A program made the translations under genes and the position numbers. A DNA stretch of 64,000 bases from Roseinatronobacter domitianus (lineage in GTDB: Bacteria; Pseudomonadota; Alphaproteobacteria; Rhodobacterales; Rhodobacteraceae): positions 1 to 64,000 of the forward strand of contig NZ_JALZWP010000016.1 of the NCBI RefSeq assembly GCF_023336755.1, written 5' to 3'. How positions within the stretch are numbered: position 1 is the stretch's first letter; each line of letters starts with the position of its first letter. Positions 57,301 to 64,000 of this stretch are shown piece after piece. The notes under the pieces are model-generated. The model was not told the origin of the DNA. It ran no database searches and was given only the letters and a program-made list of their open reading frames with translations.

Positions 57301-57764
57301 CTGCTTTTGACAAGGTGAATGCAAGTTTTTCAAACCTGTTCAAACACTTGTTCGCCGGTGGCGAGGCGCGGCTGGTGCTGGTGGAAAGCGACGACCCGCT
57401 GGATGCCGGGCTGGAGATTATGTGCCAGCCACCGGGCAAAAAGCTGTCCACGCTGTCGCTGCTGTCGGGGGGCGAGCAGACGCTGACGGCGCTGGCGCTG
57501 ATCTTCGCGGTGTTCCTTGCAAACCCCGCCCCGATTTGCGTGCTGGACGAGGTGGACGCGCCGCTGGATGATGCCAATGTTGCCCGGTTCTGTGACCTGC
57601 TGGACGAGATGACGCGCCGCGCCGACACGCGTTATCTGGTCATCACGCATAACGCGCTGTCCATGGCGCGTATGGACCGGCTGTTCGGCGTGACGATGGG
57701 CGAGCGCGGGGTGAGCCAATTGGTCAGTGTGGACTTGTCGCAGGCCGAGGGCATGGTGGCTTGA
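54315..57764 (+). CDS. smc: Chromosome segregation ATPase SMC
   Basis: The 1149-residue protein has the N-terminal ATPase half with Walker A GPNGCGKS (31-38), coiled-coil arms rich in Ala, Glu, Arg and Gln (about 165-500 and 650-930), a hinge near 510-620, and the C-terminal half with the ABC signature LLSGGEQTLTALAL (about 1048) and Walker B ICVLDEVDAPLDD (about 1073). SMC dimers with ScpAB organise and segregate the chromosome. The 128-bp gap upstream has a 7-bp hairpin (54271-54277/54285-54291). Confidence 0.96.
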   Translation: MQFTRLRLNGFKSFVDPTDLIIHRGLTGVVGPNGCGKSNLLEALRWVMGEHRASAMRGSGMEDVIFAGTDSRSARHFAEVTLQVDNSDRLAPASFNDSDTLEIVRRITRDAGSAYRINGKDVRARDVQMLFADASTGAHSPALVRQGQISELISAKPKARRRILEEAAGISGLYARRHDAELRLRATETNLERLSDVIEQLAAQLASLARQARQAERYRKIGAELRRTEGMLLFARWREADVARADAESALRAALSGVAQAESAAHQAGRAREDAEAKLDPLREESAVAGAVLQRLAVQRQSLDADMDRAQAQLRSLRARIAQLDQDIAREDALNTDADDTIAQLETEQAELIAAGEGADDRQHEADQRTEALAEELTKLEALYSAATQETARLSAEAESAAAAIAEGTRKLETAQAAAEQAEAAQSAAIADLDRLAQVMAQAKTETQHAEELTANAEDTLAQTEAARAEAQAAEVAARAERSDAEGTLRSLRSEHAALAKLVARDAGPAAQLLDSLTVAPGYEQALGAALADDLRAPLADGGSGWVGLPDYAAPAALPEQAAPLAPHVTGSAVLARRLSQVGIVLPEDGAALQTRLAVGQRLVSLTGDLWRWDGLHLAARDATSTTALRLEQRNRLAALRHDLAQAEQLEQACITAHESRKARLDALAGAEAQARSARKSAEAQLSDAARAMSRAQAAYDSAQSNRDAAQDRSARARAELAELKAHRDALLLAQADLPDLTQVRTKADALAAQVTDLRNDWLSARTQADGLRRDSTARTRRAQEVAKSLDGWRVRLSTASARVADLTDRRDEAERRLANAKDAPSLLAEKRTALQHEISRAEARAAAAEDALKASEAAARAAADADRAAERARADAREARARAEAQREAAQGVADSATARISEALDCTPQALLAELALDPADVAEPARLDADLTRLRRARDALGAVNLRAEEDARAVQTEHDTLVQEKADLEAAIAKLRSGIAALNREGRERLLAAFDKVNASFSNLFKHLFAGGEARLVLVESDDPLDAGLEIMCQPPGKKLSTLSLLSGGEQTLTALALIFAVFLANPAPICVLDEVDAPLDDANVARFCDLLDEMTRRADTRYLVITHNALSMARMDRLFGVTMGERGVSQLVSVDLSQAEGMVA

Positions 57765-57815
57765 CGCCCTGACAGGTTTTGAACATGTTAAACGCATCTT
57801 GTCGCAAGGTGCCCC

Positions 57816-59060
57816 ATGCCGGACCGTTCAGCCGCCCCTCTGATGACACCTGTCCTGCTTGGCGGCTGCATCATTATCATGATCGGCTTCGCCATTCGCG
57901 CCAGTTTCGGCGTGTTTCAGATTCCGATTGCCGAAGAATTCGGCTGGCTGCGGGCTGAATTTTCTCTGGCGATTGCCATTCAGAACCTTGCCTGGGGCAT
58001 TGGCCAGCCCTTGTTCGGCGCGTTTGCAGAACGCTTCGGCGACCGTCGCGCGATCCTGCTGGGTGCGTTGGTTTATGCCGCCGGGCTGGTGCTGTCATCT
58101 TTCGCGGTCACGCCAGAGGCGCATCAGTGGTTGGAAGTCTTGGTCGGATTCGGCGTGGCGGGAACCGGTTTCGGGGTTATCCTTGCGGTGGTCGGGCGCG
58201 CGGCGTCGGATGAGAATCGGTCACTGGCTTTGGGTATCGCTACCGCTGCGGGCAGTGCCGGGCAAGTGTTCGGGGCGCCAGTGGCAGAGATATTGCTGGG
58301 GTTTTATAGCTGGCAGACTGTCTTCGTCATCTTTGCCGCCGCGATCCTGCTGGCCATGGCCGCCCTGCCGATGATGCGCGCGCCCGCACCGGCAACCCGT
58401 GCGGAATTGGAACAAAGCATGGGCGCTGCGCTGAAACAGGCCGCGCGTGACCCCAGCTTTACGTTGATCTTTCTGGGGTTCTTTTCCTGTGGCTATCAAC
58501 TTGCCTTTGTCACCGCGCATTTTCCGGCGATGGTGACAGAGATGTGCGGCCCGATAGACCCGAATGGACTGCTGGCGGGGTTTGGGATTACCACCACGTC
58601 TGCGCTGGGCGCGATTGCGATTTCGTTGATCGGGCTGGCCAATATTGCAGGGACGATCTTTGCGGCATGGCTGGGCAAGCGCTATTCCAAGAAATACCTG
58701 CTGGCCAGCATCTACATGGCGCGAACGGTGGTCGCTGCGGCCTTCATCCTGTCGCCGATCACGCCGGGCTCTGTGTTGTTGTTTTCCCTTGTCATGGGGG
58801 CGTTGTGGCTGGCCACGGTGCCACTGACATCAGGATTGATCGCGCATATCTATGGGCTGCGTTACATGGGCACGCTTTACGGCATCGTGTTCTTCAGCCA
58901 TCAACTGGGCAGTTTTCTGGGCGTCTGGCTGGGCGGTCGGCTGTATGATTTGTATGGCGATTACACCTTGGTGTGGTGGATCGGTGTTGGCGTTGGGCTG
59001 TTTTCGGCCATTGTGCATTTGCCCGTGCGCGAACGGAGCCTGAATCTGCGCCCGGTTTAG
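57816..59060 (+). CDS. MFS transporter
   Basis: The 414-residue protein has 12 predicted helices and the major-facilitator loop motif near residues 70-80 (FAERFGDRRAILLGAL) between helices 2 and 3. The family pattern with RASFGVFQIPIAEEFGWLRAEFSLAIA resembles carboxylate (oxalate/formate or MCT-like) antiporters. The ATG at 57816 precedes MPDRSAAPLM. The substrate is unknown. It is followed by a dispersed 3'-end element. Confidence 0.9.
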   Translation: MPDRSAAPLMTPVLLGGCIIIMIGFAIRASFGVFQIPIAEEFGWLRAEFSLAIAIQNLAWGIGQPLFGAFAERFGDRRAILLGALVYAAGLVLSSFAVTPEAHQWLEVLVGFGVAGTGFGVILAVVGRAASDENRSLALGIATAAGSAGQVFGAPVAEILLGFYSWQTVFVIFAAAILLAMAALPMMRAPAPATRAELEQSMGAALKQAARDPSFTLIFLGFFSCGYQLAFVTAHFPAMVTEMCGPIDPNGLLAGFGITTTSALGAIAISLIGLANIAGTIFAAWLGKRYSKKYLLASIYMARTVVAAAFILSPITPGSVLLFSLVMGALWLATVPLTSGLIAHIYGLRYMGTLYGIVFFSHQLGSFLGVWLGGRLYDLYGDYTLVWWIGVGVGLFSAIVHLPVRERSLNLRPV

Positions 59061-59119
59061 GGGGCTTTGCCCCCATCGCCCTACGGGCGATTCCCCCAGG
59101 ATATTTTTGCAAGGATGAA
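59061..59119. repeat. Dispersed 3'-end element, copy B: two hairpins plus AGGATATTTTTGCAAGGATG tail
   Basis: GGGGGC/GCCCCC with a TTT loop (59061-59075), then TCGCCC/GGGCGA (59076-59090), then the tail at 59091-59119. The tail differs from copy A mainly at one base (ATATTTTT against ATATTTGT) and occupies the same position between two convergent genes. It probably terminates both transcripts. Confidence 0.68.
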
Positions 59120-60280
59120 TTAGCGATACAGCGCGGCGTGACGTCCGGCCCAATGCCCGGTGGCGAGGCAGGCGGTTAACAGGTAGCCGCCGGTGGGCGC
59201 TTCCCAGTCGAGCATCTCGCCTGCCGCGAAGGTGCCGGGCCATTTGCGCAGCATCAGGCCGGGGTCAAGTTCGGCGCGCGCGATACCGCCTGCGGTCGAG
59301 ATTGCCTCTGCGATGGGATGGGGCTGGCCCAGGGGCAGCAGCAGCGCCTTGAGGGTCGCGCCATCTGGATGGCGTTCAAGTTCATTGACAAGCGCAAGGC
59401 GCGCGCCGGTCAGGCCAAGCGCCTTGCGCAGACGGTTGGCGCGGCTTTCCTTGGTCGGGCGGCGTGCGAGCCGTGCATTGAGCGTGGCGGCGTCGAGGTC
59501 TGGAAACATGTCGAGCGTCAGCTTGGCGCCGTCGCGCAGCGGGCGCGAGAGGGCGTAAATGCCGCCGCCTTCAACTCCGCGTTCGCTGAGCACGAATTCT
59601 GCGCGCAGGCTGTGCGGCCCTGCCGACAGGCGTGCGCCCTTGATGGGTTGGCCGAAATGAGGGCGCATATGGTCGGACCAAGCCACGGCAAAGCCCATAT
59701 TGGCGGGCTGAAACGATGTGCAGGCAATGCCGCGCGACATGAGCGTTGCGCGCCAGCCGCCATCTGACCCCAGCCGTGGCCAGCTTGCGCCGCCCATGGC
59801 CAGAACCGTGACCTGTGGGGTCAGTTGCCGCAGGCCGTCGGGCGTGGCGAAGTGGAACGCCCCGCCCGTCCAGCGCCAGCCACGCCGGAGGGACACGCCC
59901 ATGTCCTGAAGTCTTGCCAGCCACGCGCGCAGCAAGGGCGAGGCTTTCATGCTATGTGGAAAGATGCGCCCCGAAGAGCCGGTGAAGAGCGACTGGCCCA
60001 AGCCCTCGGCCCAGGAGTGTATCTGGGCGGGACCGAAATCGCCCAACATGGGCGCCAGCCAGTCGGAGGCCTCTGCATAGGTGGCGATCTGGTCGGGTAG
60101 GGGGGCCGCGTTCAGCAGGTTCAAGCCCGATTTTCCGGCCATCAGAAATTTGCGCGCGGGCGAGGGTTTTGCATCGCAGATGATAACCTGCCGGCCTGCG
60201 CTTGCCATGATTTCCGCCGCCATCAGCCCGGCGGGACCAGCGCCGATGACCAGCGCGTCGCAGTCTTCCGGATGCACCAT
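59120..60280 (-). CDS. Flavoprotein of the HI0933/BaiN type (TIGR03862-like)
   Basis: The 386-residue protein has the FAD-binding dinucleotide motif ALVIGAGPAGLMAAEIMA (about 8-25) and the family segments KFLMAGKSGLNLLN (about 48-61), LAMGGASWPRLGSDG and the C-terminal AAGEMLDWEAPTGGYLLTACLATG. The reaction is unestablished; members are NAD(P)/FAD-dependent oxidoreductases. The start at 60280 follows GAAAGGCAGG; the open frame to 60622 overlaps the divergent neighbour and is not used. Confidence 0.9.
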   Translation of the reverse strand: MVHPEDCDALVIGAGPAGLMAAEIMASAGRQVIICDAKPSPARKFLMAGKSGLNLLNAAPLPDQIATYAEASDWLAPMLGDFGPAQIHSWAEGLGQSLFTGSSGRIFPHSMKASPLLRAWLARLQDMGVSLRRGWRWTGGAFHFATPDGLRQLTPQVTVLAMGGASWPRLGSDGGWRATLMSRGIACTSFQPANMGFAVAWSDHMRPHFGQPIKGARLSAGPHSLRAEFVLSERGVEGGGIYALSRPLRDGAKLTLDMFPDLDAATLNARLARRPTKESRANRLRKALGLTGARLALVNELERHPDGATLKALLLPLGQPHPIAEAISTAGGIARAELDPGLMLRKWPGTFAAGEMLDWEAPTGGYLLTACLATGHWAGRHAALYR

Positions 60281-60382
60281 GAGCCTGCCTTTCGGTAACG
60301 GTTCTTTCATCTTTGCGCAGGAGTATAGACTTGTGCGCAACTTCGCATAGTTTGGAACAGGGAGAGTGCCAAGGCTGCATCT

Positions 60383-61114
60383 ATGACCATTGTTGGTTCT
60401 TACAATATTCACAAAGCGGTCGGAACCGATTTGCGCCGCGACCCATCGCGCGTGGTGCAGGTGATCGCCGAGATGGGTGCCGATATCGTTGGACTGCAAG
60501 AGGTGGACCGGCGTTTTGGCGACCGGCGGGGCGTATTGGACCCGACGCGCTTGGCTGCCGAAACGGGGCTGACCCCGGTTATGCTGACCGACCGTTTGGG
60601 CAAGGCCGCGCATGGATGGCACGGCAATCTGCTTCTGGTGCGCGGGGCGCTGGTAGAGCGGGCAGAGGCAATCAGCCTGCCCGGTCTGGAACCGCGCGGC
60701 GCGATCATGGCCGATATACGGCTACACGGCCAGCCCTTGCGGGTTATCACGGCACATCTGGGCCTTTTGCGCCAGTCGCGGCTGTTGCAGTCGCGGCTTT
60801 TGGCCCGGCATGTCGCGGCAACCGATGGCCGACCCACGCTTGTCATGGGCGATTTCAATGAATGGCGTTTGGGGGCCGATTGCGGGCTGATGCCACTGCG
60901 CCGCGAGTTGCGCGCGGTCAAGCGTTCGGCGCTGACCCGTCCAAGCTTCCCCGCGCGTATGCCAGTCCTGCCATTGGACCGGATCATGGCCTGTCCGCAA
61001 CTGGACCTGCATGACCTGCGCGCGCATGATAGCCCGCTGGCACGCCGCGCGTCCGACCATCTGCCCCTGCGCGCCGCGCTTCGCTTGCCCCAAGCGCAAA
61101 GCGCGGTTATGTGA
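60383..61114 (+). CDS. Endonuclease/exonuclease/phosphatase (EEP) superfamily protein
   Basis: The 243-residue protein has SYNIHKAVG (about 6-14), GLQEVDRRFGDRRG (about 37-50), VMGDFNEWR (about 154-162) and SDHLPLRAAL (about 226-235), which are the metal and catalytic motifs (Asn, Glu, DxN, DH) of the EEP fold. It may hydrolyse phosphodiesters of nucleic acids or lipids. It starts 103 bp from the divergent flavoprotein gene and is followed by miaB after 36 nt. Confidence 0.88.
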   Translation: MTIVGSYNIHKAVGTDLRRDPSRVVQVIAEMGADIVGLQEVDRRFGDRRGVLDPTRLAAETGLTPVMLTDRLGKAAHGWHGNLLLVRGALVERAEAISLPGLEPRGAIMADIRLHGQPLRVITAHLGLLRQSRLLQSRLLARHVAATDGRPTLVMGDFNEWRLGADCGLMPLRRELRAVKRSALTRPSFPARMPVLPLDRIMACPQLDLHDLRAHDSPLARRASDHLPLRAALRLPQAQSAVM

Positions 61115-61150
61115 GCCAATTGTGACCACCATAGCAGAAAGGGTCCGGGC

Positions 61151-62470
61151 ATGGCCGAGGCGAAGAAACTCTTCATCAAGACCTATGGCTGCCAGATGAA
61201 TGTCTATGACAGCGAGCGCATGGCAGACGCCTTGGGCGCATCGGGCTATGTAACAACGGCGCAGCCCGAAGACGCTGACATGATCTTGCTGAATACCTGC
61301 CATATCCGCGAAAAAGCAGCCGAAAAGGTCTATTCCGAACTGGGCCGCCTGAAGCCGCTGAAGGCCGCTAATCCCGACCTTAAAATCGGTGTGGCAGGCT
61401 GTGTCGCACAGGCCGAAGGCGAAGAGATCATGCGCCGCCAGCCGCTTGTTGATCTGGTTGTTGGCCCCCAGACCTATCATCGTCTGCCAGAGATGGAGGC
61501 GATCATTCGGAAGGGCGCGCGCGCCGTCGACACGGATTTCCCCGAGGAAGACAAGTTCGACCATTTGCCGCGCGGCCCGCGTGCGATGCGGGGTCCGACA
61601 GCGTTTCTGACCGTGCAGGAAGGCTGCGACAAATTCTGTGCTTTTTGCGTGGTGCCCTATACGCGGGGGGCAGAGGTCTCACGCCCGGTGGACCGCATCC
61701 TGACAGAGGCGCGCGATCTGGTGGAGCGTGGCGTGCGCGAGATTACGCTGTTAGGTCAGAATGTGAACGCCTATCATGGGATGGGCGACGGCGGTGCATG
61801 GACGCTGGCGCGCCTGATCCGCGCCTTGGCCAAGGTCGATGGGCTGGAGCGCATCCGCTTCACGACCTCGCACCCCAATGACATGGAAGACGACCTGATC
61901 GCCGCCCATGGGGACGAACCTAAACTGATGCCCTATCTGCACCTGCCCGTGCAATCGGGCAGCGACCGCATTCTGAAAGCGATGAACCGCAAGCACACGG
62001 CCGAAAGCTACTTGCGCCTTATCGAGCGTCTGCGCGCGGCGCGCCCCGATCTGTTGCTGTCGGGGGATTTCATCGTTGGCTTTCCGGGAGAGACCGAGGC
62101 TGATTTCGACGATACGATGGCCTTGGTGCGCGCGGTTCACTATGGCCAAGCCTATAGTTTCAAATATTCCGCACGTCCCGGCACCCCGGCGGCGGAACGC
62201 GCAAATGTCCCCGATGATGTGGCCAGCGACAGGCTGCACCGTTTGCAGGCGCTTCTGACCGAACAGCAACGCGCGACACAAGATGCCATGGTGGGGCGCG
62301 AAGTGTCGGTGTTGTTCGAAAAGCCGGGGCGCTTGCCGGGGCAGCTTATCGGGAAATCCGAATATCTGCACGCGGTGCATGTGCATGCGCCAGACGATCA
62401 GATTGGCAAGATCGCCCGCGTGCGTGTGACCGCAAGCGTGACCAATTCTCTGGCCGCCGACTTGCTGTAA
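61151..62470 (+). CDS. miaB: tRNA-2-methylthio-N6-dimethylallyladenosine synthase MiaB
   Basis: The 439-residue radical-SAM enzyme adds a methylthio group to i6A37 of tRNA. The N-terminal domain ligates a second cluster with cysteines in TYGCQMN (about 14), NTCHIREK (about 50) and AGCVAQ (about 84). The radical-SAM motif is CDKFCAFC (about 158-165). A C-terminal TRAM domain follows. It is next to the cidA/lrgB pair with a 1-nt gap. Confidence 0.96.
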   Translation: MAEAKKLFIKTYGCQMNVYDSERMADALGASGYVTTAQPEDADMILLNTCHIREKAAEKVYSELGRLKPLKAANPDLKIGVAGCVAQAEGEEIMRRQPLVDLVVGPQTYHRLPEMEAIIRKGARAVDTDFPEEDKFDHLPRGPRAMRGPTAFLTVQEGCDKFCAFCVVPYTRGAEVSRPVDRILTEARDLVERGVREITLLGQNVNAYHGMGDGGAWTLARLIRALAKVDGLERIRFTTSHPNDMEDDLIAAHGDEPKLMPYLHLPVQSGSDRILKAMNRKHTAESYLRLIERLRAARPDLLLSGDFIVGFPGETEADFDDTMALVRAVHYGQAYSFKYSARPGTPAAERANVPDDVASDRLHRLQALLTEQQRATQDAMVGREVSVLFEKPGRLPGQLIGKSEYLHAVHVHAPDDQIGKIARVRVTASVTNSLAADLL

Positions 62471-62471
62471 C

Positions 62472-62828
62472 ATGATCCATGTCCTCGCCCTGATCCTGAT
62501 CTGTCAGTTGGCGGGAGAGGCTGTGGCGCGTGTCCTGGCTCTACCGGTGCCCGGCCCGGTGCTGGGCATGGCGGCGCTATTTGCAATCATGCTGGCCAGC
62601 CCGCGCGTGGCCCTTGCCGTGCGCCCGGTGGGCGAGGGCATCTTGCGCCATTTGTCGCTGTTGTTCGTGCCCGCAGGCGTGGGCGTGGTGGGGCATTTGC
62701 GGCTGCTGGGGGAAAACGCGCTGGCCATTGGAGTGGCCCTGATCGGGTCGACCGTGTTGGCGATTGCCGTGGGCGCGTTGGTGTTTCGTGCGGTCGCGCG
62801 CTTGACCGAAGGCAAGCCCGATGCGTGA
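62472..62828 (+). CDS. CidA/LrgA holin-like membrane protein
   Basis: The 118-residue protein has four predicted helices and the family start LALILICQLAGEAVARVLALPVPGPVLGMAALF. CidA/LrgA proteins form holin-like complexes with LrgB; in other bacteria they affect lysis and export of small acids such as pyruvate or glycolate. The stop overlaps the lrgB start by 8 nt. It begins immediately after miaB. Confidence 0.9.
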   Translation: MIHVLALILICQLAGEAVARVLALPVPGPVLGMAALFAIMLASPRVALAVRPVGEGILRHLSLLFVPAGVGVVGHLRLLGENALAIGVALIGSTVLAIAVGALVFRAVARLTEGKPDA

Positions 62829-63537
62829 TTTCACCGAAATCTGGTCCTATCTGGCCGCCGGGCCTCTGGTCTGGCTAACCGCCACATTGGTCGCGTATTT
62901 GCTGGCGGATGCTTTGGCCGCCCGGCTTGGGCGCCCCCCGCTTGCCAACCCGGTGGCGGGGGCTGTCGTTTTGCTGGCCCTGCTTTTGTGGGCCACCGGC
63001 ACCGGCTACGACACCTATTTCGAGGGTGCGCAATTTGTCCACTTCTTGCTTGGGCCAGCGACGGTCTGCCTTGCTGTGCCGCTTTGGGCGCATCGCGCGA
63101 CCGTGCGGCGCGCGGCCCTGCCGATTGTGGCGGCCTTGCTCGCCGGGTCGCTTACGGCCATTGCCGCAGCACTGGCCTTGGGCCACGCGCTGGGTCTGTC
63201 GCCTGACATGCTGGCCACGCTTGCGCCCAAAAGCACCACGGCCCCGGTGGCGCTTGGCATCAGCCAGTCCTTGGGCGGTTCTCCTACATTGACGGCGGTT
63301 CTGGTGGTGCTGACGGGGATGATCGGCGCTGTGGTCATCACGCCCCTGATGAACGCTTTGCGGATTACCGACTGGCGTGCGCGTGGCTTGGCGGTCGGGG
63401 TGGCCGCGCATGGCATTGGCACCGCGCGCGCCTTGCAGGTCAACCCGCAGGCCGGGGCTTTCGCGGGCATCGGCATGGCGCTGAACGCCATCGCAACAGC
63501 ATTGCTGGCGCCGTGGATGCTCGCGTTCTTCCTTTAA
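62821..63537 (+). CDS. lrgB: LrgB family protein (partner of CidA/LrgA)
   Basis: The 238-residue protein has about seven helices and the family signatures [23 protein letters not shown] (about 35-57), [20 protein letters not shown] (about 135-154) and [28 protein letters not shown] (about 198-225). It forms the conserved pair with the CidA-like protein. The stop codon overlaps that of the convergent smpB gene (63534-63537). Confidence 0.92.
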   Translation: MRDFTEIWSYLAAGPLVWLTATLVAYLLADALAARLGRPPLANPVAGAVVLLALLLWATGTGYDTYFEGAQFVHFLLGPATVCLAVPLWAHRATVRRAALPIVAALLAGSLTAIAAALALGHALGLSPDMLATLAPKSTTAPVALGISQSLGGSPTLTAVLVVLTGMIGAVVITPLMNALRITDWRARGLAVGVAAHGIGTARALQVNPQAGAFAGIGMALNAIATALLAPWMLAFFL

Positions 63538-64000
63538 CCGTGTTCTTTCATCAGCCGGCGTTTTTGCTTGTCCCAGTCGCGCTTGGCCTCGGTGGCGCGT
63601 TTGTCGGCCAGTTTCTTACCCTTGGCAACACCGATCTTCAACTTTACCAGCCCGCGATGGTTAAAATACATCACCAGCGGCACCAGCGTCATGCCGTCTT
63701 TGGCGGTCGCGGCCCAAAGCCGCGCCAATTCCTTGCGGGATGCCAATAGCTTGCGCCGCCGTCGTTCGTCATGGCCAAAGGTTTTGGCTTGCAGGTAGGG
63801 GGCAATATAGCTGTTGACCAGCCATAGCTCGCCATTTTCCACTGTTGCATAGCTCTCGGCAATATTTGCCTTGCCCGAGCGCAGGGATTTCACCTCGGAC
63901 CCGGTCAGCATGATCCCGCATTCCAGGTCGCTTTCGATTGCGTAATCATACCGCGCGCGGCGGTTTTCTGCGATGATCTTGTAATTCGGGTCGGATATCT
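63534..64000 (-). CDS. smpB: SsrA-binding protein SmpB (5' end outside the window)
   Basis: The visible part covers the family sequence from [19 protein letters not shown] at the window edge through [20 protein letters not shown] to the C-terminal basic tail [15 protein letters not shown]. SmpB binds tmRNA and delivers it to stalled ribosomes. The frame is intact to position 64000; only the first few codons are missing. It is convergent with lrgB, and the stop codons overlap. Confidence 0.95.
   Translation of the reverse strand, partial: ISDPNYKIIAENRRARYDYAIESDLECGIMLTGSEVKSLRSGKANIAESYATVENGELWLVNSYIAPYLQAKTFGHDERRRRKLLASRKELARLWAATAKDGMTLVPLVMYFNHRGLVKLKIGVAKGKKLADKRATEAKRDWDKQKRRLMKEHG

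Noticed and set aside
56114-57628. A 504-codon frame opposite smc, almost all Ser, Ala and Arg
   Set aside because: The composition mirrors the Ala/Glu/Arg-rich coiled coil on the other strand; it is an antisense shadow.

Overview
The window is a gene-dense, GC-rich stretch of an alphaproteobacterial chromosome. Gene content and order point to the order Rhodobacterales (a Roseobacter/Rhodobacter relative): a class II ribonucleotide reductase, TRAP and tripartite tricarboxylate (TTT) transporters, argC-ccmE-smc, a short-LID adenylate kinase, and a dispersed 3'-end motif (ATATTTTTGCAAGGATGAA type) familiar from that order. This assignment is inferred from reading gene families, not from a database search. 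I see no rRNA, tRNA or CRISPR array.

Layout. (1) 1-1000 is the only clearly mobile or defence-like part: the end of an IS21-type element with the first codons of its transposase, abutting a CD-NTase-like nucleotidyltransferase that the insertion appears to have truncated. (2) 1.0-5.1 kb: nrdJ and a long, probably regulated leader with candidate NrdR boxes. (3) 5.1-10.8 kb: the four-gene ligase-associated DNA damage cassette, split into two convergent pairs (MBL exonuclease + ATP-dependent ligase, and DEXH helicase + PdeM). (4) 10.9-14.9 kb: a TTT transporter (C-A-B order) with a D-2-hydroxyacid dehydrogenase, followed by an AT-rich orphan membrane protein. (5) 15.6-18.7 kb: hotdog thioesterase, enoyl-CoA hydratase-like protein and etfBA. 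(6) 18.7-28.5 kb: an acetate block on the minus strand: acs-adk, then DUF4212 and a VC_2705-type symporter, a cNMP/CBS/DUF294 nucleotidyltransferase protein, a small membrane protein, a single-domain response regulator, and a membrane protein that fuses a degenerate histidine-kinase-like region to a DEDDh exonuclease. (7) 28.9-36.2 kb: AhpD-like protein, a beta-helix (pectate-lyase-like) protein, LysE exporter, and a TakPQM-like TRAP transporter with a palindromic operator. (8) 36.4-64 kb: mostly housekeeping: glnE, mazG, gltA, gltX, comEC, Grx4/BolA, purL, a LysR regulator, murI, argC, ccmE, smc, an MFS carrier, a flavoprotein, an EEP-family phosphatase, miaB, cidA/lrgB and the 3' part of smpB.

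How the genes work together. acs makes AMP and sits 4 nt from adk, which recycles it. The acetate-uptake genes share an operon-like run with signalling-type proteins that carry a nucleotidyltransferase fold, a cyclic-nucleotide-binding fold, a receiver and an exonuclease. That run is the most interesting candidate for an under-described system here. The second most interesting are the IS21-broken CD-NTase and the nrdJ leader, which can form mutually exclusive helices. Most other regions are ordinary core genome.
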